DNA of 64,000 nucleotides, from NCBI RefSeq assembly GCF_012927045.1, contig NZ_JABBFW010000014.1:62001-126000 (forward strand), written 5' to 3'. Under the pieces are notes generated by a model. That model was not told the origin of the DNA, searched no databases, and saw only the letters and a list, made by a program, of their open reading frames with translations. The position numbers and the translations under genes are program-made. Positions 7,271 through 15,504 of this stretch are shown here, piece after piece (the first letter of the stretch is position 1; each line of letters begins with the position of its first letter). Source of the DNA: Azohydromonas caseinilytica (lineage in GTDB: Bacteria; Pseudomonadota; Gammaproteobacteria; Burkholderiales; Burkholderiaceae_C).

Positions 7271-8296
7271 TCAGCCCTCATTAGCGGAGACCAGTTTCAG
7301 ATCGGCGAGGTCGGCCTCGGCCTCCTGGCCATCGTCATCGAATCGAACCCAGGCGCGCAGCAGCCGCCCGGTGCGGCCTCCAACGGTGACCATGATGCCG
7401 GGGTCACTGGCCGAGACATCACGACTCGCTGTCTGTCGGGTGGCCGGAGCCGCCTTGGGTGTGAAGGCTGGCGCGCTGGTGGCCGCTGGCGGTGGTGCTG
7501 GAGCATGCGCGGGCTGCCGCACAGGCACGGCGCCCTGTGCAGCGGGGGAGGGTACTGGCGCGGTGCTGATACCTTCCACAAAGGCGCGCAATGCTTGGAC
7601 GGTGCCGCGCGTCACTTCCTGACTGGGTTTTGCGAGCCAGCGCGTCAGCGTGGCCGGGTCCTTTTTGTGGATTCGCACCAGTTCGTTGATTACCGTCACG
7701 TCCGTCACGCGCCCGCTGTTGAAGGCGTCAGCGACCGGCTCGGGAAGATCGAGCAGGGTGACATGCTGCGAGACAAATGCCTTGGACTTGCCCAGCTTCG
7801 CAGCGATCTGTTGCTGGTTAAGGCCCGCAGCCAGCTCGCGGCCGATGTAGTTGGCAATCTCGCGTGCTGTCAGGTCGGCGCGCTGCAGGTTCTCGATGAC
7901 CTGATCCGCATTGCTGTGGTCGTTGTCGATGAACCCCTTGATGGTCGGGAATCCCTTGAGCCGCGTCGCGCGCAGCCGGCGCGCGCCGTGATTCAACATG
8001 TACCGGCCTGACGCGGTGGGATGCACCTTGACCGAAATGGGCGTCTTGATCCCCTTCGGGCCGATGCTGGCGGCCAACTCGGCGATGCTCTCTTTCGAGA
8101 AGCCCGGGTTGTCGGCCCCGCGCGGCTGGTTCGGGTCCTCATCGATAAGGTCCAGCGGGATTTCCAGCGGGGCGCCGACGGGCACGGCGGGCGAGGGCGC
8201 TGGGGTTCCCGGGAGGTAAGAGGCTCCGCCGGTCTCACCGAGCCCAAGCCCGGACGCCGGCTTCGTGGCAGCGGTGCGCGCTGTCTTGGCGGGCAT
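7271..8296 (-). CDS. korB: KorB, ParB-family global repressor and partition protein
   Basis: 341 residues from the ATG at 8294-8296, with GGAG eight bases upstream. RP4 KorB is about 358. The ParB N-domain carries LIDEDPNQPR, GIKTPISVKVHP and the GARRLRATR box. It is followed by the KorB helix-turn-helix QQQIAAKLGKSKAFVSQHVTL (in two parts) with NELVRIHKKDPATL, and a C-terminal SH3-like dimer domain after a Pro/Ala linker. KorB binds operators, clamps DNA as a CTP-dependent ParB and represses IncP operons together with KorA and TrbA. Two operator-like sites are nearby. No ParA (IncC) gene sits between korA and korB, unlike RP4. Confidence 0.92.
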   Translation of the reverse strand: MPAKTARTAATKPASGLGLGETGGASYLPGTPAPSPAVPVGAPLEIPLDLIDEDPNQPRGADNPGFSKESIAELAASIGPKGIKTPISVKVHPTASGRYMLNHGARRLRATRLKGFPTIKGFIDNDHSNADQVIENLQRADLTAREIANYIGRELAAGLNQQQIAAKLGKSKAFVSQHVTLLDLPEPVADAFNSGRVTDVTVINELVRIHKKDPATLTRWLAKPSQEVTRGTVQALRAFVEGISTAPVPSPAAQGAVPVRQPAHAPAPPPAATSAPAFTPKAAPATRQTASRDVSASDPGIMVTVGGRTGRLLRAWVRFDDDGQEAEADLADLKLVSANEG

Positions 8297-8387
8297 CAAG
8301 CAGTCTCCATCTTCCCGGCCACGCAGTCGGCCGGTCGGGTTACCTTCTTGCATTGGCCACCCCTCGGAATGGCGACAACGAGGCTTG

Positions 8388-8696
8388 TCATGGCTTGGTG
8401 CCTCTTTTCTCCATGGCTTGCTTCTCCCATTGACGAACGATGCGGACTTGGTGAAGGGGCAGGGTGGCCGTGATGCGAAGCAGTCCTTGTGGCAGCAGAT
8501 GCTGGGCGGCCTGCCACACGCGGTCGACGGCTTGCGACACCGCGCCTTTGGACAGCTTGAGCTCGTCGCGAAGCTCGGTCTGCGGGCGGCCTTGCACCAG
8601 CACCGCCTCGGCGATGTAGATCGTCTTCTCCCCCACGTTCAAGTCCCTCGCCGCGAGCTCGAACTGCTCCGGTGTCAGGCGCTTAGTTTGTCTCAT
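8388..8696 (-). CDS. korA: KorA transcriptional repressor
   Basis: 102 residues from the ATG at 8694-8696; RP4 KorA is 101. Alignment from memory is good: RLTPEQFELAARDLNVGEKTIYIAEAVLV, the helix-turn-helix TELRDELKLSKGAVSQAVDRVW, and the dimer domain ITATLPLHQVRIVRQWEKQA. A perfect KorA operator lies three bases upstream of its start codon, so it is almost surely autoregulated. It is the first gene of korA-korB-kfrB-like. The frame is open upstream to 8882, but that is read through the neighbouring gene and a terminator. Confidence 0.95.
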   Translation of the reverse strand: MRQTKRLTPEQFELAARDLNVGEKTIYIAEAVLVQGRPQTELRDELKLSKGAVSQAVDRVWQAAQHLLPQGLLRITATLPLHQVRIVRQWEKQAMEKRGTKP

Positions 8697-8698
8697 TG

Positions 8699-8710
8699 GT
8701 TTAGCTAAAC
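8699..8710. promoter_or_regulatory. KorA operator
   Basis: GTTTAGCTAAAC, a perfect 12-base palindrome identical to the IncP KorA operator, lies directly before the korA start codon. It is the only perfect copy I saw in the window. Confidence 0.92.
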
Positions 8711-8723
8711 AGGCCTGCCAGCC

Positions 8724-8760
8724 AAAGAAAAGCCGCCCGCCGGCAGATCCCGGGGGCGGC
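8724..8760 (-). terminator. Rho-independent terminator between the small membrane gene and korA
   Basis: On the minus strand the sequence forms a GC-rich stem (GCCGCC... paired with ...GGCGGC, 8732-8760) followed by TTTTCTTT (8724-8731). It would end transcription of the 8765-9007 gene just before the KorA-controlled promoter. Confidence 0.7.
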
Positions 8761-8764
8761 AGCT

Positions 8765-9007
8765 TCAGCGTCGCTTGCTCGCGTCGGCCGCTTGCAGCAC
8801 CTTCCAGCTCAGAAACAACAGCAGGCCGAAGGTCAGCAGGAAGGAGCCCGGCGGGCCAATGAACAGCGCCACAACCGAGCAAAAGCCCAGCACGAAACGC
8901 ACGAAGGGCCAGTAGCCCACGAGCAGCGCCCAGAGGAGGCCCGACTCCCGGTCGCGGCCGGCGCCATGGCCGCTCGCGTCGCGCGGTTCATCCGTGGGGT
9001 GTCGCAT
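8765..9007 (-). CDS. Small membrane protein of the control region
   Basis: 80 residues: a polar charged head (MRHPTDEPRDASGHGAGRDRES), then two probable transmembrane helices (LLVGYWPFVRFVLGFCSVVALF and GSFLLTFGLLLFLSW) and a basic end. It sits between korA and trbA, where IncP plasmids carry small kle/upf-type membrane genes, but I cannot assign it to one of those. Its own terminator follows. The KorB operator at 9097-9109 lies upstream and may control it as well as trbA. Confidence 0.6.
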   Translation of the reverse strand: MRHPTDEPRDASGHGAGRDRESGLLWALLVGYWPFVRFVLGFCSVVALFIGPPGSFLLTFGLLLFLSWKVLQAADASKRR

Positions 9008-9096
9008 GGCGTTCTTCCTTCAGTGCGTGCCAAGAGCAGCATCGCCGGCAAGTAAGATCAGCGGTCGCAGTTTAGAGGCATCCGACCAAAGGCGGT

Positions 9097-9109
9097 TCTA
9101 GCCGCTAAA
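9097..9109. promoter_or_regulatory. KorB operator-like site upstream of trbA
   Basis: TCTAGCCGCTAAA, one mismatch from the KorB consensus, is 20 bases before trbA and between two divergent genes. In RP4 a KorB site controls the trbA/trbB region, so repression of trbA by KorB is likely. Confidence 0.7.
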
Positions 9110-9128
9110 CCAGCAGGAGCAGCGGGGC

Positions 9129-9491
9129 TTGTACTACTACCTCAACTTCTTCACGAATGTGCTGCGCATCCTGGAGGAGCAGCGCATGTCCAAGCAGCAG
9201 CTCTCCGAACTTTCCGGCGTATCCCTGTCCTTCATTTCGGACATCACCACGGGCAAGGGAAACCCCTCGGTGGGGACCATGGAGCAGATCGCCAACGCAT
9301 TGCGCACCCCACTGCCATTTCTATTGGAGTGCAACGACCTGCCGCAGGAGGTGCTGCCCAAGCTGGGGGCCGTTGCGCCGGTGAGCAGCGTTGCACCGGG
9401 CTACGCCAGGGTCTCGGTTGTTCTTGCTGACTACCAAGCTTTCATCGTCAACAACTGGGCCAAGGAAATCTCGGATCAGGCCTCCCCTTGA
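9129..9491 (+). CDS. trbA: TrbA, transfer-gene repressor
   Basis: 120 residues (RP4 TrbA is about 121). N-terminal Cro/CI-type helix-turn-helix: ILEEQRMSKQQLSELSGVS, SFISDITTGKGNPS, MEQIANAL. The C-terminus (YARVSVVLADYQAFIVNNWAKE) shares the KorA-type dimerisation pattern, a known feature of TrbA. The start is a TTG at 9129 with GGAG at 9116-9119; a GTG at 9159 is the alternative. TrbA represses traJ, traK and trbB promoters in RP4 and acts as the switch between vertical and horizontal spread. It is followed by 120 bases before trbB. Confidence 0.9.
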   Translation: MYYYLNFFTNVLRILEEQRMSKQQLSELSGVSLSFISDITTGKGNPSVGTMEQIANALRTPLPFLLECNDLPQEVLPKLGAVAPVSSVAPGYARVSVVLADYQAFIVNNWAKEISDQASP

Positions 9492-9540
9492 GCGAGAAGT
9501 GGGCGCTGGGAAACGCCTACGAAGCGAGGGCGAATAGTAG

Positions 9541-9614
9541 AGCTATTGCGCTGTTTCTGTCATCGGTATAACGTAGATATGACACCGTGCTGGTGTTGTT
9601 GAAGGCATATACCG
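9541..9614 (+). promoter_or_regulatory. Probable trbB promoter region
   Basis: The gap between trbA and trbB has GGTATAACGTAGATATGACACC-like sequence at 9565-9586 (a TATAAC hexamer) and the CGTAGAT motif at 9572-9578 shared with the tra promoters. A short inverted repeat, CACC-GTGCT-GGTG, follows at about 9584-9596. A promoter is expected here because the long trb operon starts at 9615; the exact boxes are uncertain. Confidence 0.45.
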
Positions 9615-10574
9615 ATGGATCAGGCTTCCGTCACCGTTGAGGATCGCGCGAAGGCGAAGCTGGAGCGCGACGTTGGACCGGAACTCCTCGCGGCGTTCAA
9701 CGACCCCCGCACGCTGGAGCTGATGCTCAACCCGGACGGAACGGTGTTCTTGGAGCGGCTGGGTGAGCCCATGGCGCAGATCGGCACCATGAAGCCCGAG
9801 CGGGCGCAGGCCATCCTGGAAACCGTCGCCGGCATCCATCGGCGCGAGGTGACCAAGGACAAGCCGATCCTGGAGTGCGAGTGGCCGCTGTCGCATGCGC
9901 GCTTCGCCGGGCAGTTGCCGCCGGTGGTGCGCCACGCGTCCTTCGTGCTGCGCAAGCACCCGATCGAGGTTTTCACGCTGGACGACTACGTTGCCAAGGG
10001 CGAGTTGAGCGAAGCGCACCGCCAGGCCATCGTGGCGGCGATCCGAGCCCGCAAGAACATCTTCGTCTCGGGTGGAACCGGTTCGGGCAAGACCACGCTG
10101 GTCAACGCGATGCTGCTGGAGCTGGCGACGATTTTCCCGGACATGCGCCTGCTCATCATCGAGGACACGGGCGAGATCCAGTGCCGCGCGAAGAACCACG
10201 CGCAGTGGCACACCACCGTCACCGTCAGCATGCGCGACTTGATCCGGCATGTACTGCGCGCGCGGCCTGACCGCGTGATCGTCGGTGAAGTCCGCGGCGC
10301 CGAGGCGCTGGACCTGCTGATCGTGCTGAACACCGGGCACGAGGGCGGCCTCGCCACCATCCACGCCAACAACGCACACGCCTGCCTCAGCCGCCTCAAG
10401 CTGGCGGTGAGCATGCACCCCGAGTCCCCGAAGCCGGTCGAGCCTCTCATTGCGCAGGTCGTGGGCTTGATCGTGCACATCGAAAAGACGCCGGAAGGCC
10501 GCCGCATCCAGGAAGTCCTGGAGGTGTCCGGCTACAGCCCCAGGGACGGCCACTACATCACCAGGCCTCTCTAA
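9615..10574 (+). CDS. trbB: TrbB, VirB11-family secretion ATPase
   Basis: 319 residues, the same as RP4 TrbB to within a few. Cytoplasmic hexameric ATPase that powers pilus assembly and substrate transfer. The N-domain (LELMLNPDGTVFLERLGEP) is followed by Walker A VSGGTGSGKTTLVNAML at about residues 151-167, the Asp box LLIIEDTGEIQC, Walker B RPDRVIVGEVRGAEALDLL and the His box TGHEGGLATIHAN. It is the first gene of the trbB-N operon. It has the highest conservation of the set, so function is secure. Confidence 0.97.
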   Translation: MDQASVTVEDRAKAKLERDVGPELLAAFNDPRTLELMLNPDGTVFLERLGEPMAQIGTMKPERAQAILETVAGIHRREVTKDKPILECEWPLSHARFAGQLPPVVRHASFVLRKHPIEVFTLDDYVAKGELSEAHRQAIVAAIRARKNIFVSGGTGSGKTTLVNAMLLELATIFPDMRLLIIEDTGEIQCRAKNHAQWHTTVTVSMRDLIRHVLRARPDRVIVGEVRGAEALDLLIVLNTGHEGGLATIHANNAHACLSRLKLAVSMHPESPKPVEPLIAQVVGLIVHIEKTPEGRRIQEVLEVSGYSPRDGHYITRPL

Positions 10575-10611
10575 CCCCCGTTTCCTCTTTCTTCCGACAG
10601 GAGCATTTCTG

Positions 10612-10998
10612 ATGACCTCCAAGGCCCAAGCTCGCCCATTCGTTTCGCAGCGGATGCTTTTCAATCTGGTCGCGCTGCTGCTCCTGAGTGCCATTGCGTT
10701 GATTCCGCAACATGCTCATGCCGCCGCTGGTGGCGGTGGAGGCATGCCGTGGGAAGGCCCTTTCGACCAGCTCCGCGCGTCGGTCACTGGTCCGTTCGCC
10801 TACGTCATGTCGCTGCTCGGCATCGTGATCGGGGCGTGCGTGCTGATCTTTGGTTCCGACTTGAACGGCTTCTTCCGTTTCATCGTCCTGATCATCCTGA
10901 TCATTTCGGTGCTGATCGCGGCGCAAAACTGGCTGGCGGGCACCTTCGGCCGTGGCGCCGAGATCGCGATGGCTCCCCTGCAGATGCTCATGGGGTGA
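10612..10998 (+). CDS. trbC: TrbC, VirB2-like conjugative pilin precursor
   Basis: 128 residues. A long signal sequence (LFNLVALLLLSAIALIPQHAHA, AAGGGGGMPWEG) is followed by two hydrophobic helices (FAYVMSLLGIVIGACVLIF and FRFIVLIILIISVLIAAQNWL). This is the TrbC/VirB2 layout. In RP4 the pilin is cut and cyclised by TraF, which is not visible in the window and may be left of traG. It lies 37 bases after trbB with a Shine-Dalgarno (ACAGGAG) before the ATG. Confidence 0.93.
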   Translation: MTSKAQARPFVSQRMLFNLVALLLLSAIALIPQHAHAAAGGGGGMPWEGPFDQLRASVTGPFAYVMSLLGIVIGACVLIFGSDLNGFFRFIVLIILIISVLIAAQNWLAGTFGRGAEIAMAPLQMLMG

Positions 10999-11002
10999 TG
11001 CG

Positions 11003-11317
11003 ATGACGCTGCGCAAGATTCCCGTGCGGCGTTCCGGGAACCGGCCCAACCTCTTCATGGGCGGCGACCGCGAAATGACCATGTTCTCGGGGGTGATCGC
11101 CTTCACCCTGGTTTTCGCTGTCATGACCGTGCCGGCCCTGATCTACGGCATCGGGGGCTGGTTCCTGGCGCTGTGGGGTCTGCGCTGGATGGCGAAAAAG
11201 GACCCGTTGATGCGCAAGGTCTACATGCGCAGCCGGCTTTACCGCCAGCGCATCTACCTCGCCCGGTCCACCCCATTCCGCAAGAACACCCGCTCGCAAG
11301 GAAAGCAGTACCGATGA
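11003..11317 (+). CDS. trbD: TrbD, VirB3-like membrane protein
   Basis: 104 residues (RP4 TrbD 103) from the ATG at 11003, beginning MTLRKIPVRRSGNRPNLFMGGDRE, a typical TrbD/VirB3 start. Two hydrophobic stretches, SGVIAFTLVFAVMTVPALIYG and GGWFLALWGLRWM, place it in the inner membrane next to the VirB4 ATPase. The stop overlaps the trbE start (ATGA). An upstream in-frame extension to 10952 overlaps trbC and is discarded. Confidence 0.93.
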   Translation: MTLRKIPVRRSGNRPNLFMGGDREMTMFSGVIAFTLVFAVMTVPALIYGIGGWFLALWGLRWMAKKDPLMRKVYMRSRLYRQRIYLARSTPFRKNTRSQGKQYR

Positions 11318-13860
11318 TCGGTTTTGAAACCACGGCCATTGCCACTGCTGCCGCAGGCTTGGCAACGGTCGCTGTCCTCGTGGGCCGCCTGCGTGCGGCC
11401 GACGCTGAACTGCGGCTGAAGCGGCACCGCTCCAAGGATGCAGCCCTCGTGGATCTGCTGAACTACGCGGCCGAGGTCGATGACGGGATCGTCGTCGGCA
11501 AGGACGGGTCGTTCACGGCGTCATGGCTGTACCGCTGCCCCGACATGGCCAGCGCCAGCGACGACGAGCGCAACGTGCAGTCCATGCATCTTGCGCGGGC
11601 GCTGGCGCCACTGGGCAACGGCTGGATGGTGAGCCAGGATGCCGTGCGCCGCGAAGCGCCCGGCTACACGGCGCCCGCCGAGTCCCACTTCCCGGACCCC
11701 GTGTCGCGCGCGATCGATGAGGAACGGCGGCGCCACTTCACCAAGCTGGGCACGCTTTTCGAAGGCTACTTCGTCATCAGCCTGACGTGGCTGCCACCCA
11801 TGCTGGCACAGGCCAGGTTCGCCGAACTGATGTTCGATGACGACGCCGTGCGGCCTGACCACACCACTCGCACCTACCTGCTCATCGAGCAGTACAAGCA
11901 GCACATCGCGTCCATCGAGAACAGTCTCTCGACCGTCCTCAACATGACGCGGCTGCGCGGGCAGAAGCTGCAGGACGAATTCGACCAGGACTACACCCAG
12001 GACGATCTGCTGTCCTGGCTGCAGTTCTGCATCACGGGCATCCACCAGCCAATCCGGCTGCCGAAGAACCCGGCTTACCTGGACGCGGTGATCGGCTGCC
12101 AGGACTTCGTGCCCGGCACGACGCCCAGGATCGGCCGCAAGTACATCCAGTGCGTTGCCATCGATGGTCTGCCGCTGGAGAGCTCGCCGGGCATCTTGCA
12201 GGCGCTGGCCGAGTTGCCGGTGGAGTACCGCTGGAACAACCGCTTCATCTGCCTTGACCGGCACCAGGCGCTGGCGCTGATGGAGGACTTCCGAAAGAAG
12301 TGGAAGCAGAAGTTCCGCAGCATCTTCGACCAAATGTTCAACACGCATCTCGGCGGCATCAACCAGGACGCCGTGATGATGGAGGCCGATGCCTCGGCGG
12401 CCAAGGCCGAGCTGGAAAGCGGGCTCGTGTCGGGCGGCTTCTACACCAGCGTGGTCGTGCTGCGGCACGAGAACCGCGACACGCTCGACACCGCGGCCAA
12501 TCAGATCAAGAAGGTCATCGAGGCGCTGGGCTTCAACGCGCGCATCGAGGAAGTGAACAACATGGACGCGTTCTTCGGAACGCTGCCCTCGCACGCCGTG
12601 CAGAACCTGCGCCGGCCGCTGATCCACACGGCGAACCTGGCCGATTTCATTCCCATGTCGAGCAGTTGGACCGGCAGCGAGCGCACGACGAGCACACTGT
12701 ACCCCAAGGGCTCGCCGAGGTTGATGCAGTGCGTCACGCACGGGCGCACGCCGTTCCACTTCAACCTGCATGTCCAGGATCTGGGGCACTCGTTCATCTT
12801 CGGCCCGACCCGCAAGGGCAAATCCACGCTGCTGGGCCTGATCGCCGCACAGCTCCTGCGCTACAAGGGCATGCGCATCTTCCTCTTCGAAGCGGGCATG
12901 AGCGCCTACCCGCTCACGAAGGCACTGCGCGGCCAGCACTACGTGGTCGGCGGGGACGCCGACCGGCTGCAATTCGCGCCGCTGCAGCACCTGGACAAGC
13001 GCTCTGACCTCGCCTGGGCCATGCGGTGGATCGACCGCATCCTGCTGCTCAACGGCGTGGACACCACGCCCAAGCAGCGCAACGCCATCGGCGAGACGCT
13101 GGTGGGCATGCGCGACACCGGGTCGCGCACCATGTCCGAGTTCTTCAACGGGCTGCAGGACGAGGTGCTGCGAGAAGCGCTGCAGCAGTACACGGTCGAT
13201 GGTGCCATGGGCCATCTGCTCGACGCCGAGACAGACGGCCTGAACTTCAGCCGCTTCAACACGTTTGAGATGGGCGAGCTGATGGAGATGGGCGAGAAGT
13301 ACGCCGTCCCCGCGCTGCTCTACATCTTCCGGCGCATCGAGCGCAGCCTCGACGGCAAGCCCACCGTCATCTTCCTCGACGAGGCGTGGCTGATGCTGTC
13401 GCACCCAGTGTTCAAGGAGTGGATTCGCAAGTGGCTCAAGACCCTGGCGAAGCTGAACTGCGCGGTCATCCCGGCCACGCAGAACGTCAGCGATGCGTCC
13501 AAGTCCGGCATCTTCGACGTGATCCTGGAGTCCACGGCCACCAAGATCCTGCTGCCCAACCCGGAAGCCCGCGACCCCGAGGCGACCGAGCTTTACCGGC
13601 GCATGGGCCTCAACGACCGCCAGATCGACAACCTGGCGAACGCGGTCGGCAAGCAGGACTACTACTTCATGTCCAACGAGGGGCACCGCCGGATGTTCTC
13701 CCTCGACCTTGGCCCCTTGGCGCTGTCCTTTGTCGGCGCCACGGACAAGGAATCCATCGCAACCATCCAGCGCCTGGAGGTGCAGCACGGTGAGCAGTGG
13801 GTGCACCACTGGCTCGCCAGCCGCAACCTGAAGTTGGACGACTACCTGGAGGCCGCATGA
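11314..13860 (+). CDS. trbE: TrbE, VirB4-family secretion ATPase
   Basis: 848 residues (RP4 TrbE about 852) from the ATG at 11314. An N-terminal membrane-linked stretch (TTAIATAAAGLATVAVLVGRL) leads to the CagE/TrbE/VirB N-domain and then the RecA-like ATPase: Walker A IFGPTRKGKSTLLGL near residue 500, Walker B PTVIFLDEAWLML, and PATQNVSDASKSGIFDVILE. It is the largest energiser of the channel and works with TrbB and TraG. Overlaps at both ends (ATGA with trbD and trbF) indicate coupled translation. Confidence 0.97.
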   Translation: MIGFETTAIATAAAGLATVAVLVGRLRAADAELRLKRHRSKDAALVDLLNYAAEVDDGIVVGKDGSFTASWLYRCPDMASASDDERNVQSMHLARALAPLGNGWMVSQDAVRREAPGYTAPAESHFPDPVSRAIDEERRRHFTKLGTLFEGYFVISLTWLPPMLAQARFAELMFDDDAVRPDHTTRTYLLIEQYKQHIASIENSLSTVLNMTRLRGQKLQDEFDQDYTQDDLLSWLQFCITGIHQPIRLPKNPAYLDAVIGCQDFVPGTTPRIGRKYIQCVAIDGLPLESSPGILQALAELPVEYRWNNRFICLDRHQALALMEDFRKKWKQKFRSIFDQMFNTHLGGINQDAVMMEADASAAKAELESGLVSGGFYTSVVVLRHENRDTLDTAANQIKKVIEALGFNARIEEVNNMDAFFGTLPSHAVQNLRRPLIHTANLADFIPMSSSWTGSERTTSTLYPKGSPRLMQCVTHGRTPFHFNLHVQDLGHSFIFGPTRKGKSTLLGLIAAQLLRYKGMRIFLFEAGMSAYPLTKALRGQHYVVGGDADRLQFAPLQHLDKRSDLAWAMRWIDRILLLNGVDTTPKQRNAIGETLVGMRDTGSRTMSEFFNGLQDEVLREALQQYTVDGAMGHLLDAETDGLNFSRFNTFEMGELMEMGEKYAVPALLYIFRRIERSLDGKPTVIFLDEAWLMLSHPVFKEWIRKWLKTLAKLNCAVIPATQNVSDASKSGIFDVILESTATKILLPNPEARDPEATELYRRMGLNDRQIDNLANAVGKQDYYFMSNEGHRRMFSLDLGPLALSFVGATDKESIATIQRLEVQHGEQWVHHWLASRNLKLDDYLEAA

Positions 13861-14606
13861 GCAGCTTCAAAGACGCCGTCGTGCGTGCGCGCGTGACCGC
13901 CAGCCGCATCAAGTACCTGTTCATCAACAGGCCCGACACCGACACCGAGAACCCCTACCTCAACGCCCGCAGGACCTGGAATCTGCACGTGGGCGCTGCG
14001 ATCTACAGCCGCTTCGTGTGGCAGATCATGGGGCTGCTGGGCATGCTCATTGGCCTGGGCGCCGTCGGTGGCATGTACGACCTCGCCAAGAGCTCCAAAT
14101 ATTTGCCCTACCTCTACGCCGTCAACCGCGCCAACGAGGTGCAGGCGTTGGGGCCGGCGCACCTCGTGTCGGTCACCGACCCGGGCGTGCAGATGGCCGA
14201 GATGAAGCGCTTTGTCGAGGACTGGCGCCTCGTGACTCCCGACGTCGCGGTGCAGAACAAGGCCATCGAACGGGTCTATTCCAAGTTGATCGCCGACGCC
14301 GCTGCAACGGCCAAGTTCAGCGGCTGGTTCCAGGAGAACACGCCGGCAAAGCGTGCCGAGAAGGTCGTCGTCAACACGCAGAGCATGACCGGGGTTTGGC
14401 AAAGCAAGGACACGGTGCAGCTCGATTGGGAGGAAACCACCCACGACCGCAGCGGCGCCCCTGTGGGCAAGCCCGTGCTGTGGCGGGCCATGCTGACCGT
14501 GCGCCACATCGAGCCCACAGCCGATACCTCCGCCAAGGAGATGGACCTCAACCCGGCCCGGGTGTTCGTGACGGACGGCTCCTGGACCCAGATCGCAACC
14601 AAGTGA
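13857..14606 (+). CDS. trbF: TrbF, VirB8-like channel protein
   Basis: 249 residues from the ATG at 13857, overlapping the trbE stop. A cytoplasmic head (DTENPYLNARRTWNLHVGA) is followed by one transmembrane helix (FVWQIMGLLGMLIGLGAVGGMY) and a periplasmic VirB8-type domain (RFVEDWRLVTPDVAVQNKAIERVY to VRHIEPTADTSAKEMDLNPARVFV, read in parts). This is the bitopic layout of TrbF/VirB8, an inner-membrane assembly factor. RP4 TrbF is about 260 residues. Confidence 0.94.
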   Translation: MSSFKDAVVRARVTASRIKYLFINRPDTDTENPYLNARRTWNLHVGAAIYSRFVWQIMGLLGMLIGLGAVGGMYDLAKSSKYLPYLYAVNRANEVQALGPAHLVSVTDPGVQMAEMKRFVEDWRLVTPDVAVQNKAIERVYSKLIADAAATAKFSGWFQENTPAKRAEKVVVNTQSMTGVWQSKDTVQLDWEETTHDRSGAPVGKPVLWRAMLTVRHIEPTADTSAKEMDLNPARVFVTDGSWTQIATK

Positions 14607-14613
14607 GCCTCCC

Positions 14614-15504
14614 ATGAAAAGGCACCTGCTCGCCGCGGCCGTTGCGCTGCTGGCTCTCCCGTCCTTCGCGGCCGATCCCATGGCCAGCAAATATTTCAAC
14701 TCGGCCAACCCGACGCTGACCAAGCAGGAGAAAGACGCCCTGGCCATCGCCAAGCGCTGGGCCAGGAACTCGGCCACGGGCCTGGCGCCCGCGCCCGGTC
14801 CCAACGGCGTGATCGTGTTCTCCTTCGGCGTGCAGCAGCCCAACCTCGTGTGCGCCGTGCTCGATGGCTGCGACATTGCACTGCAGCCCGGTGAGCAGCT
14901 TCTGGACATGAAGCTCACCAACAAGCTCTGGAACGTCGATCCGGTCGTGGTTCCGGTCGGCCCCGATCTGACGGTGCACCTGGTGGCAAAGCCCATGGAC
15001 GTGGGCCTGCGCGCCTCGCTGTTCCTCTACACCGATCGGCGCACGTACCACATCGTGTTGCGCTCGCACCTTGAGCACAACATGCCGCTGGTGGCCTTCA
15101 CCTACCCGGAGGATGACCGCAGCAAGCTCGCCGCGGTGCAGGCCCAGCAGCAGCGCACGCAGGAGCGGACGATCCCGGGCGCCGGCGGCGACACGCTCGA
15201 TAGGCTGTCCTTCGACTACAAGTTCGACAACGGCCCCAAGGATCTGCGCCCCACGCGCGTCTACAACAACGGCAGCAAGACGGTGGTCGAGATGCCACCG
15301 GACATGGCCAACGGCGAGTTGCTGTCGCTGGTGGTGCTGCGCGAGGAAGGCGGCCTTTTCAGCGACGACAAGCAGGACCGCCTCAACGGACGCTTCGTCA
15401 ATGGCCGCTACATCGTGGACGGCCTCTTTGACAAGGCGGTCCTCGTCTCCGGGGTGGGCCGCAACCAGCTGCGCGTCGAGATCACCCGTGGGGGGAAGAA
15501 GTGA
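14614..15504 (+). CDS. trbG: TrbG, VirB9-like outer-complex protein
   Basis: 296 residues (RP4 TrbG 297). A signal peptide (MKRHLLAAAVALLALPSFAA) precedes a VirB9/CagX domain, with the N-terminal part about residues 25-150 (PNGVIVFSFGVQQPNLVCAVLDGC) and the C-terminal part from about 190 (DRLSFDYKFDNGPKDLRPTRVYNNGSKTVVEMP, VNGRYIVDGLFDKAVLV, read in parts). It forms the periplasm-to-outer-membrane core with TrbH and TrbI. Confidence 0.95.
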   Translation: MKRHLLAAAVALLALPSFAADPMASKYFNSANPTLTKQEKDALAIAKRWARNSATGLAPAPGPNGVIVFSFGVQQPNLVCAVLDGCDIALQPGEQLLDMKLTNKLWNVDPVVVPVGPDLTVHLVAKPMDVGLRASLFLYTDRRTYHIVLRSHLEHNMPLVAFTYPEDDRSKLAAVQAQQQRTQERTIPGAGGDTLDRLSFDYKFDNGPKDLRPTRVYNNGSKTVVEMPPDMANGELLSLVVLREEGGLFSDDKQDRLNGRFVNGRYIVDGLFDKAVLVSGVGRNQLRVEITRGGKK

